Source: Prostheceraeus crozeri (Eukaryota; Platyhelminthes; Polycladida; Euryleptidae). From it: a stretch of DNA of 64,000 nt. The translations under genes were made by a program, and so were the position numbers. Numbering within the stretch: position 1 is the stretch's first letter; each line of letters begins with the position of its first letter. The stretch covers positions 496,001 through 560,000 of the forward strand of contig CAJQUW010007784.1 of NCBI GenBank assembly GCA_907163375.1, given 5' to 3'. The notes below the pieces were generated by a model. The model was not told the origin of the DNA. It did not search any database and saw nothing but the letters and a program-made list of their open reading frames with translations. Shown here in pieces: positions 11,156-24,060 of the stretch.

Positions 11156-12190
11156 TTCGAATCCTTGATCTGCGCGCACACAAAGGATTGGCGTCAGACT
11201 GAGACTCGCCATCTGTTCACAAACAATAGGACAAACACGCCGTAGTTGCTGCGCCTGATAAGTGAATCGACAAGACTTTTAACAACTCATTCAATGATGA
11301 CAGGAAACGGGAGCAGTTATGACATGATCAGCTATGATATCATCATGAATAATTTTTCTAGTCACTAATTACTTCAATTAATTAGGTACACTATACTGTT
11401 TCCTAAATCAAGCAAGTGTCTCGGCTGACCAAGTGAATAAGTTCAGTAATCAATTGCATGAGCTTAAGCAGCTTACGGTTAAATTTGATGAGAACAAACA
11501 AGAGATAAAAGAGCTTTTCGTTTGTGCAACGATTTAGGAAACGGACTGCATAGTATTTTATCATGCATCAAATAAACTTATTTCTGTATGACACGGATGA
11601 GCATTCGTCTACATGTGAATAATTTCAATTTGAATAAATTAGCAGGCCTAGCGCTTTACAACTTTTAATTCGTCTAAGTTAACATAGTTTCATCAGAAAT
11701 GAATGTTGAGATGCGCAAGCATGTGAGTAGATAAGATCACGAAACATTTGGGCATTGATGACATTCTTTAAACAATCTTAGGGTCGATCTTAAAAATATG
11801 CCACGGATCATCTATCAGGGACATTTTAAATAAGTCTAGTAAGCCATAGATACATTGTGTGTGCAGTACATCTCAATTCTTCTGGTTGGGATTTCATTAA
11901 TTAAGTGAAAATGCAGAAAGCCTGAATTCACAAAAAATTCCTAATTATCGGCATCTATCTTTCAGTTCCCTGTAACCAAAAATTATATTTTATAATAGCA
12001 GTCTTAGCATGTGACAAAAATCTACGTCAAGTTTAAATTCATGCGTTTGCAGATCCATTTCTATGCATCTCGCAAATATATTAATGAGATAACCATGAAT
12101 GTACTAATGGCTCTTGTATCTCTCAAAATTATTAAATTTATTTGTGCATACTGTAGTATTTAGCAAGAATATAGAGTGCAGTATTAGACC
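11156..12190. other. No gene seen
   Basis: AT-rich spacer without a recognised feature. Confidence 0.35.
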
Positions 12191-12262
12191 GGACACGACC
12201 AATATGCGAACCCAGGTCTCCCAAACGCAGAGCGAACACTCTCCACGAGACCACAGCGCCGG
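12191..12262 (-). repeat. tRNA-derived SINE head, decayed
   Basis: On the minus strand a GGCGCTGTGGTCTCGTGG start resembles a pol III A box. About 35 bases on comes GGGTTCGCATATTGG, a degraded B box (consensus GGTTCGANNCC). The order and spacing fit a tRNA-like SINE head. A mature tRNA is unlikely, since the B box and acceptor pairing are poor. The tail probably runs left toward 12100 but is not bounded. Confidence 0.5.
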
Positions 12263-13732
12263 TACACTGTGTTCTGTTAAACCGCATCTTTGAGTATGAA
12301 ATATTTTGCAATTTATGCTCAACTTTTGGTTATGTTTGCTGATGCGGCGTTACACCCAATCAAATACGAATCGTAATGATTTTATCATTCTTGTCCATTT
12401 TATATACACTTGGCATATACATATAGATCTCAATATCTAGATATTGTAGCGGGGATGTAAAAATGACGTTATGAGCATTATCATGTTGTGATCACTATGT
12501 GAATGTGTGTTATTTATTTCACGTTATCCAATTCAATAAGATGATTTTTCAATTTCCACATGATGAAAAAGGCCCACTTCATGATTTAAGTATCAAAACT
12601 GTCGTTTGGGCAATATAATCCATTCAGGAGAAAGTTTTTGTTGAATTTATCTGATATTTTACACTTATCAAATAATGTTTCACTAACTGTCACTGACACA
12701 AATATGCACCCGTACATTTGTGTGTACGTGCATGCTGGGCGCACTGGTTTTGAACATCTTTCAGCGGAGATTAGAGACAATTTTCCGTAGGTATTTGTTA
12801 ATAAAACTTGCTAGGCCTACATCTCATTACAGGAAACTTCTATATTCGAAGCTATCTATATTTTCATTTTTCGTTAGGCATTGAATAAAAGCATATGGGA
12901 TATGGTTGTCTTTTTGGCTTCAAACAATTTTGATTTTCGTCAATATTTGTAATTTTGTTCTTATACGTTCATTCACCATGATGACCTGTGATATAGGATT
13001 TACTCAAATAAAAGAAAAATATTTGCCTTGGTGACTTCTTCATCGAGATGCATTGAATCTCATCATCACAAACATTGATGAAAAATTCGATGCAAAATGA
13101 CGTAAGTGAGATATTATTACCAATAGTGTGTTATGGTCATTTCATGTGTACAACAAAAAACTGAGACCGCAATTTCCAAAAATATACGCGTATTGCAAAT
13201 GAGACAACTGCATGCTTGACAGTTTAAGTTAGAATCTTTTATATTTCCGATTAATAAAAAATAGCTACATTTGAGGCATTGATCTTTTCAAAATTTGACT
13301 ATAATTTGATATTTTCACAAGATGCGTTAAGCTAGAATTCTAAATCTAGTAATATCAAATAATACGACATATAAAGTGAGACGCAATAAATCCTGTGTAA
13401 ATTCATGAGATGCAAGTATTTCTAAAACGGTAAAACCATGGGTAAAACCACTGTCAGTCATTAAAGTACTCATTGGTGAAATATGCCTTTGAAGTTCAAT
13501 ACAAGTACATTAATTGTTAATTGGCTCATGCCACTGTATTTCATTCGTTTGAACAACATTTTTGGGTTAAGAAGATGCTCTTAATATGCCATTGACATGA
13601 AAAAATGACGCAAAAATGCCGGAATAAGAAAAGTAGCAATTAACATGTAGCAACAAAAATACATGCTTTTCTTCTAACATTTTCAAAATATGATTTTTGA
13701 ACTCGAATCAAGAATTCAGAAATAAAGCTTAC
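12263..13732. other. Non-coding, start of intron 1 of cathepsin B copy 1
   Basis: No second or third cathepsin exon for copy 1 is found here or anywhere to its left in the window. If the copy is complete, those exons lie beyond position 1. Otherwise AT-rich DNA with nothing recognised. Confidence 0.4.
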
Positions 13733-14095
13733 CCAACAGGATCCTGTGTCTCCTTGATCACGAATTTCTAGTACGGTTGGACAATGTGACCAAACTTTCC
13801 GTGCGTCAAAGGATTCCGGTATATCTGTTGTAACATTCTCCCAACCTTTAACTGATTTTTGTGTTGCGTAATATGGTGGATTCCGTAGAACGCCAAGCTG
13901 CCGTTTTGCCTGGTATATAGTCTGAAATCGTGATATTGGTCCGGCAGTCCATGTAGTGTGTGCTTCGAGATTTATGAAATTTATCATTTCACTGCTCAAC
14001 GGCTCAATGGCTAGCTGCTCGCCCATGGGTAAAACTGTTTTCGCTTTGTATAAAACAATAAAGAGCATGTGCACAAGGTTAATAGCGATATCCAT
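13733..14095 (-). CDS. Cathepsin B copy 1, first exon
   Basis: The exon starts at ATG 14095 and ends at a GTAAGC donor (13732-13727), giving 121 codons in phase 0. It encodes a hydrophobic N terminus, the propeptide (with EAHTTWTAG, as in copy 2) and the start of the mature enzyme ([11 protein letters not shown], then QGDTGSCW). The catalytic Cys is residue 120. The Cys three residues before it, which in cathepsin B forms a disulfide (Cys26 in mature numbering), is Thr (codon ACA) here, while copy 2 has Cys. The other exons would lie to the left and are not in the window. It is a papain-family lysosomal or secreted cysteine protease gene, or a degenerating copy of one. Confidence 0.8.
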
Positions 14096-17000
14096 TCTAA
14101 AAAGTTGATGTCAAAAATATGAGTTAGAATATGAACTAAATATGATCTAGGAACTGTATGCAGGTTTATATCAATGGCTTCAGACGCAGAACATAGAAGT
14201 GATAAGACATTTTCCAGATGCAAGATCAATTTCTGAAGGGTTTTTCTTTACATGAGCTGGTCGTGCGTTGCGATATTTGATACGCTATTTTGAAAAGCAT
14301 TGTAATGCGCAAATCATGCGAGACGGCATATGCATATTATTTTCTAAGGATAGAATTATTCTGTCTATACAATGGATTCAACATTTATCTTAAAGTCAAC
14401 AGCAAGATGCCAAGAGATTAGTGCAGAATGTTGTCCACAACTTCTGATAAATTAGCTACATAGGAATTGCAATCATCACAATAATGAATAATTTATACGT
14501 CTATATTGATAATGCAAAGCCACAAAGCTAGTGTGTTCCAAAGTGAGTTGTTCCAAGGTCGAAGTTCTACATGCATTAGATTTAAAGAGTGTAAAAAAGA
14601 CAATGCTTTGGCGTCCGGCGCCATCAAAAGTCAATAGAACTAGGCCTATCTTGTTCTATCGGCTTAAGAAGTCGCTGGAAACCGAAGTACTGTCCCTTTT
14701 GTACTCCTCAAATCTAATAGAGATTCGACCTTAAACAAAGGATAGATGGCTTTGTGCCTTTGCTTTATCAATATGAATATGATATCCCGTCGCTTGGTTA
14801 ACTACGTGTATCTATGTTTAAATCAGATCTAACAGGCTTGCCAAAATTACGATGTAAAATTAAGAATAAAAGTCATGAGAGTGAAAAATCTTTTGAGTAA
14901 GACAGTGTGAAGTATAAGAGCTATTCATTGGTATCATTGGGGCACTTGGGACACACGCAATAGGCAGAAATAATGGCGCTCCGCACATTGTAATAACATT
15001 TGAGGTCGGTCGGTAGAAAGGCTGCTCCGCACAAAATTTATGAGAATGGAGCGCTTGATGTAAATTTTGTATTGTTCTTTTTACAAATACAACATTTAAT
15101 ATAAAAATAAAAACAATAAAAAGACATATAATAGCGCTATGCCGCATGCAATGAAGGTCGAATATTTTCAAATTTTAAATTTCCAATAAGAGCGCTTGCT
15201 ACGGTAAGGGCCAAGTATCTTTGTATTGATCTTTGCATTCGTGAACAAAGTGGACATTTTCAACAGTTTCTATAAGACCTAGATAGACATTTTGTGATCA
15301 CGTAGAAGTCGATTTTTTTACAAGAAACTTCACTATTTACAATCCCCTAGCAATATATTTCTAAGCGACACAGTACTGTACATGCATTGAATTATTAAAT
15401 GCAGTGACTTTATGAACGCACTGTATCAACAGAACGAAATCGTGGTCGCGCATGTTTTTAAAATATTCTTCCTCTATATTAAAATTATAAACAACTTGAC
15501 TATTTCTTTAGAGTTAATTCCTTATTGATATTCGAGTAAGCGAAAAGGCAAACATGTAAATTTGTTGTAGACTATACTTTTGAAAATTGTGGTCTAAGAT
15601 AAACCTTGATATTTTTCTCTTAAAAGAATGGTAACATACAATAGATGGCAATTCTTTTTCGTTTCAATGCTTAGTATTGAGGAAAGAGATTTGAGAGTCT
15701 CTTATAATATACCATAAGATTCCTTATAAATTGCATGTTTATTAATGGTTGCTAAAATCATTTCAACATCTCATATTCCCAAACACTCGGTGAAGTTCCT
15801 CGTGCCTGATAGCGTCATCTCGCTGTCGGTTGCTTTCTCTTAAATCCTACAGATTTCGTGACTTTTTTCGGCAAACCTGCTTCACCACTACCCATCAGTA
15901 AAAGTCCAAAACACTCAAATCCGGATCTCGGATCCCAAACTCCCTTAGATATAACTCTTGTTTGGAATAATCCACTCAAATATCGAATGTATATTTTCAT
16001 CGTTAATTCGTCGACGAACGAAGCAATAATTTTGTCAAATATTTTTTACAATAATAAGTGAATATCAGCCCAAGCATATTCTCTTGCATTGACAACACCA
16101 TGCTTAGCTTCGATACTCAAAAAAGTTGGTAGCTGACAGATGTGAAGTTAAATTCAAATTTTAAATCATTTTGAATGTCACAAGCTATTCAATAGCGCTT
16201 TCAAACGAGCCAGTGGCTCTCTGCATGTGCTAGATATCTACAATTGTAAGATTACGACTATTTTTTGGTAAAACATGGTTTAGAAGAGGTGCACGGTGAC
16301 TTTATGGACGCACTGGCCTACATTCTCATGCTTGTTTTGGGATAGAGGCGATACAATTCTCATATGACTATCACTCAGAAGTTGCCTTAAATCAGTGCTT
16401 CGCAACGTTTAATATCATGTGGCCCAATTTTTGCTTAATCAAGAATTCGAGGCCAGAATTTTTAATGAAGTTACTTCTGCAGGGCTTGCTTTATAAATAA
16501 AAAATGAGTTAATCAAATTAGCTCATTTTGCTTATAAATCGAAGACTGTGATCATAAAATGAAGAATATGTGCCTTGGTGCTCTATTGCACTGGCGGTAT
16601 TGGTTTATTTGAATCAATAAATATTGTGATACTTGCACTAGAAAGTATTTCGTAACCTTGAGGTTTAAGTTTTGATATGCAGGTCTTTTGATTAACGTAA
16701 AAGTGCTAAAATAATAATGAACAAAAATGATCGAATACCGTTACATGAAATATATTTCCACCTCTTCGACACAGTACACAGTAAACACCAAGGTACACAC
16801 CCTTCGGCACAGTGGCTGTCATTTTATTGAACTTGAAATGTGCAACTTTATAAAAAGAATAAAATGTCGCGAAAGAGTGTGACCACTCAGGTTTTGTCAG
16901 GAATATGGCAATTCACTTCATCTCGTGAGCTTGTGTTTGATCCAGCTGGATATTTTAAACTTCGATTGGCAGAATTCTTTTCACTTGAGATGCTGAAACA

Positions 17001-20000
17001 CAAAAATTTTTGGAAACATTGTTCTTATCGTATTTACGCAAATAAGGATCGTTTTTCCTGATTGATAAGAAAAGATAGCCTGGGAGTCCAGGTGACTTCG
17101 TAACGGAAGGAGACGATTCTCAGTTGCGAGGATATTGTTATGCAAAAACTTGTGCTATAAATCGTATTAGTGAGGTCCAAAAGTAGTGCAGATTTGTATT
17201 GTTATTGCAATTTCAACTACAAATAGGACTGCGAAATTGCATTTAGGCATAAAATTAGGTTGCTGTACAGTATTCGGTAATTGCATGTAATTAATTGACC
17301 TTTCTAAATAATTCTCACGAATCTGATATAGGCCTACATAATCTCGAATTCGAGACTTCGAGATCTCGGTATTTGGAAACCATTGCACTCAAGATTTCGA
17401 GATTGAGAGGAGAGATCGAGATTGAATTCACTAAACATACCCCAAGGTCGTTAAAACAACGAAATTTCAACCTTGCTACAAAAGATTTCAAAATGGTATA
17501 ATTAGAAAACATATGAGCAACCGCAAAGAAATCAAGCTTGGATACCAAACATTCTCAAAAAAATAAAATTTTTGACAGATCTCATACTCAACATGGACTA
17601 GAAATTACAGAGGCTTCACTAATCAAGAAATATCAAGCAGCATTAAACAAATAAGATCAAGAGTTGTTAACGAGACGATTGGTTCTGCTGTGAGTACTTA
17701 GCTATGCTTACTTTTCATTTCTATCACACAGCTTTTTCCTGTTATTTTGGTATTTAATTGTGTATGAATGATATATAGATATCTCAATGTGCATAAGATA
17801 CTTATCTTGAAGTTGGATAACTCTTGCATCCGAAGCTCCGGCTTGAATTTTATTGAAATGGTTCTCAGAAATAGCATTATAGGTGAAATACATTAATTTA
17901 TTAATTTATGAATATATTTATTTATATGCGTTCGGGTGCATCTGCGCGTACATTTATATGTCAAAACTATGAAGAGGAAGTTTTCTTTTATGACAATGAT
18001 TCTTATATAAGGATTTATAGATCCGCGAACGGAATATCATACCTTGATATAGAGTAAGACGCATAATACACATTTCAAAGGGCCAGGCGAACAATAATTT
18101 CAGGAGGGAAAAGATTTGAACAAATGTTTTATTTTTGATTTTTATAAACTGTAAAGACGAAAATGCAGCATACAATAGTGACGAAGTTATTATGATAAAA
18201 GCCACCAAATTTACAAATGAGCGGAAAACAACAAAACTGAAAATACTTCATGTATGGCAAAATATGGAATGAAATGGGAATGAGTGGCAAAAAACATGTT
18301 GCTTGCTTAGTGCACTTGAAATAATATCAAATATAATAAATAGCAAAAGATTTATTTTCTATTTAATATTTCTTGTTACTTTAATGCTGCGTATTCACAC
18401 AGTCATCGACTTGAAATATCTAGAAACCTTCAGTATTTTGCACGTATGTTTATGAATTTTAATTTATCTAGCTCAAATACTTTCATATGAAATTCCCCAT
18501 TGATGGAATTTTATAGGAATGGTTCAGGGAATGCGAATAATTCGACTGTAATGAGTGCATGGGCGGTGATATCGGTGGGGCCTTGGCCTTCCTGTCAATT
18601 TTCCAATTTAAGGAGCAGGCTACAGGCTGGTTTTTTAATTTTATCTTCAAAGGCCATCGGCCAGTTTTTGCTTATTTTTGCAAAATTCATCTGAAAGGAT
18701 TTATTTGATCCAAATGCAGCAAAATCAGAATTTTTAGCATTCCGAGGAATTTCTCCAGTGTGGTTTGAAAGGAAACTCGGTAATGTTTTGTCTTTGTGCA
18801 ACTTACAGGCGCGGCCATGCTGAACCGCATTTGTACAATTAGTCAGTACAACAGACAACACTTTATGCGCTTTGCTGTAGTGTTCAAGTGTTCAGATCAT
18901 TCTGGTTTTATTTTGCATTTATACGCAATGTGCCTGAAACACTACGCACTTCACTTTCCAAGGGAATTCGCAAAGCAGGTGATCGTTTATGTGATATTTT
19001 TTGCCAGATCTTTCAATCGTCCCACACGGTAATCGCCAGGGAAATGACAAGATTCCCTCGTCAAGATTTTCCTGGCGTTGATCGTCGGATGATTGAATGA
19101 CTAAAATAAAAATCTCGTAAATGTACATCTGCTTTGCGGATTCGCTTGAAAAGCCTTCATTGCAAGTATGAGTACTGTCAAAAGATAAGATGGAGTAGGT
19201 TACTGATGCTTCCATAAAGCAGTCTTTCTTTACTGACTAAATATACTGTTTGTGTTTTTTTGCTTCCTCATGTCAGGGTGTACTTTTAGTATGATAGAGC
19301 TCCTATTTTAGAAGTCATGGTGTAATGTATTGTTGCATAGCAAAGTGGCAGACATAAGAGTTCTTGACGAAAGGCGGACTGAAAAGTCCGTCTTACAGCC
19401 TTTGTAAGATATAAGCCTATACAAGTTTGTTATCATATGGGCCATTTACAATTCTGCTATAAATCAGCAGTCTTATTTCGAACACGGACTCGGACTAGGT
19501 CAAAAACAATCTATCGAGTCCACAGCCCTGGACAAGACTCTGCACATCGACATAATAGTACCGTAATGTATAGTATCGCTTCATTATGTGTACTGTATTA
19601 TATAAAATATATTCCACATATAATATACAACACATGTAACATTGTGCAATCGATCCATTCTATATCGCTAGAAAGTATTATTGTCGGTTTTATCATAAAC
19701 TTTCTACATCATTTCAATTTCATTCACCTCCATATTCATCAAACAAAAAAATATATAAATAGCCAAGAGTGAAGAAAAATGAATGATTCCTCCCTCGACC
19801 ATTCCATTACAAGACCGTGTGGACGAAATACTATTTGAATTCTTCATTATTCATGTCAATGAATGAATTGCGCTGATATTTTAGATTTCTTGAAATTGCA
19901 AAGCTCCTATAAAGAATATAAGTCCATGTCGGCCTTAGTTAAACTGCAAGACATACACGTAGATATACTAGTTATGTCGTTAGCAAACTGTCAGCAGTTG

Positions 20001-20135
20001 TAGACTTATCGAGGTCGGGAATCAATTGGAATTTATTTCAAATTTAATAAGAAGCCCATTATTTCCGGGGATTTATCAAGACCGTCTTGAGATAGTACTC
20101 TAATACAGAACATAAGATCGATGTATCATAAAAGC
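14096..20135. other. Long stretch without a recognised gene
   Basis: This is the region between the 5' end of copy 1 and the 3' end of copy 2. Short open frames are scattered and unconvincing. The phrase GTGACTTTATG, one base, then ACGCACTG occurs at 15404-15423 and 16296-16315 in the same orientation. It looks like the right end of a mariner-type MITE family, but I found no matching left ends. The palindrome TAGGCCTA occurs at 14641 and 17329. Confidence 0.35.
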
Positions 20136-20141
20136 TTTATT
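20136..20141 (-). terminator. Poly(A) signal AATAAA of cathepsin B copy 2
   Basis: It lies about 170 bp past the stop codon on the minus strand, in text (CTTTATTGATGCAACA on plus) that is also found past copy 3. That supports shared 3' ends. Confidence 0.65.
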
Positions 20142-20309
20142 GATGCAACAGTAGACTGCGTGTATAAGTAAGCATATAGCATGTAGAGACGACCAACAAA
20201 AATATGAAAAGTTCCTGATGTTCATTTATAAAATTAGGGATTGTGATCATGTCACAATTATTGTCACACAATTATTTACAAACAGACAATTCACAAATTG
20301 AGAGGATAA

Positions 20310-20635
20310 TTACTTCCTTTCTGCTGGGATTCCTGCTGTAATCGAACTTTCAATTCCACATTCTCCTTTTCCTCGAAGGATCTTAAAGTATCCGTTGTCA
20401 CCCCAATCGGAATTCCACGAGTTGGCCACCAACCAATACGGCGTTTCATTCTCAACTCCCCAACCTAAGATACGGATGGCATGTCCACCGAGAAGATCAC
20501 CAGCAACATGTTGATATACACCTTTTTTGTAGTGGAGAAAATCAGCGTACACATCAAATGCTGCTTCCACGGGTCCATTTGTCATAATCTCCCGTTGGAT
20601 ATTCGAGATTCCCATCACCTCGTAGGAAGAATTAC
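20310..20635 (-). CDS. Cathepsin B copy 2, exon 3 (C-terminal)
   Basis: A TTCCAG acceptor at 20641-20636 is followed by a phase-1 exon that completes the Gly codon begun in exon 2. It encodes 107 further residues to the stop. It carries NGPVEAAF, then [11 protein letters not shown] with the catalytic His (residue 282 of the whole protein), and [14 protein letters not shown] with the catalytic Asn (residue 302). The ending is GIPAERK. The nucleotide sequence is close to the last exon of copy 3, which points to recent duplication or gene conversion. Confidence 0.9.
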
Positions 20636-22399
20636 CTGGAAACGTAATAATACCATAAATGTAATACCAAAGTGATTGAATAGAGTAATCATTACAACAC
20701 AACCGTAAGGTAACATTACGTAAGGTACCAGATCATCTCCAATCTACTGCCCGGTCCTATTTGATGTTCATGTAAATGGAATAATTGAAAGCATTTGATT
20801 TCAGAGCATCACTCATTAGTGTCGCGGGAAGAATACATGCATGTGTGCTTGAAAGCAGTTTAGTAGTGTTATAGTAAGAGAACATTCCTGATAATTTCGA
20901 TTGATATAAAGGGCACATCTCACTCGCAGAAACTAGGCATGTAGCAATAGTATCAAACGTTAATGCATCTGCTTATGATGATAATTGTGAACTGCATGAA
21001 GTTGATCAATGTTCAACTAATGATCACATAGCCATGCAATCACCAGCAAATGACACTAATGAAAGTCAAAGCAAATTAGTTTTCAAAAGAAAATCTTGTG
21101 ATGCATATCATGATTAGAAATAGCCAAGGAAAGAAAAATCTATATACTTGTCTTAGAACAAGTCATTTTTTCAATTTGCGAATGGAGTGACGACTTTAAA
21201 GGTCCATTCACACCGAGCCGCGTGGCGAGGGGCGGGAGAGGGGGATGTTACACAATAACGAAATTACAATTACAGATACCATATCATGATGGACACTTCT
21301 ATTGCTAAATAATTAACATATTCACATTCCTTGTGTAACATGCATTCGAATGAGCCCAAACAAGACACTATTATATGACATTTTCCCGAGATCGTCAACT
21401 AACGTACTCATTTTTCAGAATTTTCATGAAATCAAATGTAGCATTTCAAGCATTCTGAGTAGACTCGAAATTGATATCTAAACGACACATTTTCGAGGAA
21501 ATGCAAATTTATACATTTTGCATTAGATCTACGAGCGTGAACAATGTGTGATGTAATCAGGTTCTCAGATCTGCAAGTTTCATCCGACGAGAATAGTTCG
21601 CTGATGAATAATTGAAATGTTGCTGGGGGCAGTTTATTTTAGAGAAATTTTCGATGAGTTTTGGTAGACCAACGGTCTGGCCAGAAGATAGAGAAGATAA
21701 GATGAGAGAATATCATAGAGAATATGAGAAGATTACTGAGGTCAGTAGGAAATGGTGATGAAACGGCATTCCGGCCTATTAATTTTAAAAGAAAATACGA
21801 ATCTACAGAAATTATTCTCTTGAGTATCAAAATCTGTAAGTTGTTGTTGTCGCATGATTGAGGGAATGTCGGATCAAATATTTCATTGCAATCATTTATC
21901 AAGCTGTGAAAACAATTATAAATTAATCGGCAGTTGTCATGCACTGAGAGTTACAAACGAGCATTTTTGAGGAAAACAAATTGTTACTGATTGCATAATA
22001 AACACCACCTTATTCGTGAAATTTCCTTTTAAATGAAGTGTTTCAACTAAATTGGTTAAAAATTCTACGATCTGCATCAAATAAACGATATGAAGCGTTT
22101 TGATGACTTCACCGCAATGCTTGAAGGAGTGGCGAACAATTAAATTAAAGACAGATGAAAGAGCCGACATTGCTAAAGTTATTTTTTTCCAATTGCAAAT
22201 TAAGTACGGCATACTTCTGAGTGATTGTCATTGCAAATTAATCGGATATGACCATTGCTATAAACTACACAATTTTGCGAAAACTAATCATTTGATATTT
22301 CACATTTGTAAAGAATAGGGTTTTAAGGACACACATATAATATGCACATCTTCATTCACAGGGTGACAACAAGGCACCTTGGTGGCAGATCATGAAATA
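20636..22399. other. Intron 2 of cathepsin B copy 2, proximal part
   Basis: Intron sequence without a gene. A short GC-rich patch near 21200-21240 (GGTCCATTCACACCGAG) resembles text near 24590 on the opposite strand and may be the end of a small repeat. Confidence 0.4.
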
Positions 22400-24058
22400 C
22401 AGTCCGTTTCATAAAAAGTGGATCATCATAAAATTTGACTAAATAAAACATAAGTATGATACAGAAAGCATTTTTCATGTCATTTCATGTCCCTAATACA
22501 TTTAAATGTCCTTATATAATCTGATAAGCTATGATACAGCAACGGTTCTTAAGAAGCTAATATTTTGTGGCCCTACCCTTATTGTCAATGAAATTACCAA
22601 TTCGTCTAGGCATTGATTCGATGATATCGTTGATTTTTGACTGATCTAACTTTCTCCACTCTCTTTTTAATAGTGACGTAAGTTGTGATACGCCATCTGT
22701 AGGTAGCAGTGAACGACGAACGTTACGTTTTAGAATACTCCATACATTTTCTATGGGATTCAGATCAGGAGAACGAGCTGGCCAAGATAATGTCCTAAGC
22801 CCTAATTGAGACTTGCATAAGTTGACTCTACTACTCCTGTGACACGTAGCATTATCATCCATTCCAAATAACCAAGTCGATGGATCACCAAGTTGATCTG
22901 TCATTTGGCCAATGTTCATTCGTAAAACATTCACATAGCGTTCAGAATTCATGGTTCCTTGCTGTATGTGAAGTTCAGAGCAGCCATTGGTCCAAATGCC
23001 AGCCCAAATCAATAGAGTCGCACCACCTTGTACCCGGGGACGATGTAAATGTCTCGGAATTTCCTGATCAGATTTTATCCATAATCTCAATCGACCATCA
23101 CTATCCTTCAGACGGACTGATGCCTCATCAGACCAGACAACCCGATCCCATTGATTTCGCCAGTGACAATGACTCATTGCCCATCTGAGACGTCTTTTTG
23201 TATGCTGATCTGATGATTCGATCTGAGAGGGCCTCTTACAGCTCTTGAAATTCGACTCAATAAGTCTTCTACGAATAGTGGACTTAGAAATAGACGAGTC
23301 TAGTGCAGCCATCTCAGTTAATGAGAGACTTGGATCAACTTTAACAAATCTCAAAATTAGGCGGTCTCTACGTTTGGATGTTTTGCGTGGACGGCCAGAG
23401 CCCTCTTTACGACAGGGTCGAAAATCATCATTATGCCATCGATGCACATTTGTGTAAGGGACATTTAGTCGCTTGCTTGTAGCTCGCAAAGAAAACCCTA
23501 GTTCTAGCAAGGCTGACACTTTGCCTTTTGTGAATGCGATCTCGTTATTGTTCATTTGTGCTTTGTATTGTTTTCAACCGGTAAGAGATAGATTTCTAGC
23601 TGAAAGCAATCAGGAGTGCTGCCAACACCACCGCAACGAAGTCAGGAAGCTATGGAACATGAAGTCCAGTTAATCACATGTAGCAGTTACATTATTGTTG
23701 ATGAATAATGGTGCTATACTGGCTCTGATTGACCGATTTTCTTTATTTTTGTTTTGCTTGATAGCTTTTGGCTTGTAGAACAACATATTGCATAACAAAG
23801 GAAACAAATGTAATTTTATAAGAGTGAGGTATGATTTTGTGTAACATTGCTAAATGAAGATCAAATTATCTACTACTTTTTTATCTATAACAGGAAAACA
23901 ACTCAATATTCATGCTTGAAATTTCCAACAATGATATTAGTAAGCACAACTGACATATCTTCCAAATTTCAGAGAAATTCGTTCAAGTTTGGCGGAGTTA
24001 GACAAAGTTGAAGTTAAGGCGATGTTTAAGGGTGATCCATTTTTTATGAAACAATCTG
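22400..24058 (-). mobile_element. Tc1-type DNA transposon, apparently whole
   Basis: It is flanked by TA (22398-22399 and 24059-24060). The left end is CAGTCCGTTTCATAAAAAGT; the right end, inverted, is CAGATTGTTTCATAAAAAAT. This gives terminal repeats of about 28 bp with few mismatches. The 1659-bp length and a single open transposase gene fit a complete Tc1 element. It sits in intron 2 of the cathepsin gene in the same transcriptional orientation. Confidence 0.9.
22557..23555 (-). CDS. Tc1-family transposase (DD34E)
   Basis: This 332-codon open gene starts at ATG 23555. The N-terminal half holds the two helix-turn-helix (paired-like) domains (SLRATSKRLNVPYTNVHRW, then GRPRKTSKR as an AT-hook-like linker). 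The catalytic triad is visible: Asp in VVWSDEASV, Asp in GMDDNATCHRS, and Glu in SPDLNPIENVW. There are exactly 34 residues between the second Asp and the Glu. The length matches active Tc1/mariner transposases, and no stop or frameshift is seen. The enzyme would cut and paste the element at TA sites. An intact frame and clean ends suggest recent insertion. Confidence 0.93.
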   Translation of the reverse strand: MNNNEIAFTKGKVSALLELGFSLRATSKRLNVPYTNVHRWHNDDFRPCRKEGSGRPRKTSKRRDRLILRFVKVDPSLSLTEMAALDSSISKSTIRRRLIESNFKSCKRPSQIESSDQHTKRRLRWAMSHCHWRNQWDRVVWSDEASVRLKDSDGRLRLWIKSDQEIPRHLHRPRVQGGATLLIWAGIWTNGCSELHIQQGTMNSERYVNVLRMNIGQMTDQLGDPSTWLFGMDDNATCHRSSRVNLCKSQLGLRTLSWPARSPDLNPIENVWSILKRNVRRSLLPTDGVSQLTSLLKREWRKLDQSKINDIIESMPRRIGNFIDNKGRATKY

Positions 24059-24060
24059 TA

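Noticed and set aside
12191-12262. Functional tRNA gene
   Set aside because: A-box and B-box-like words are present but the B box is degraded and the arms do not pair well. A SINE head fits better.
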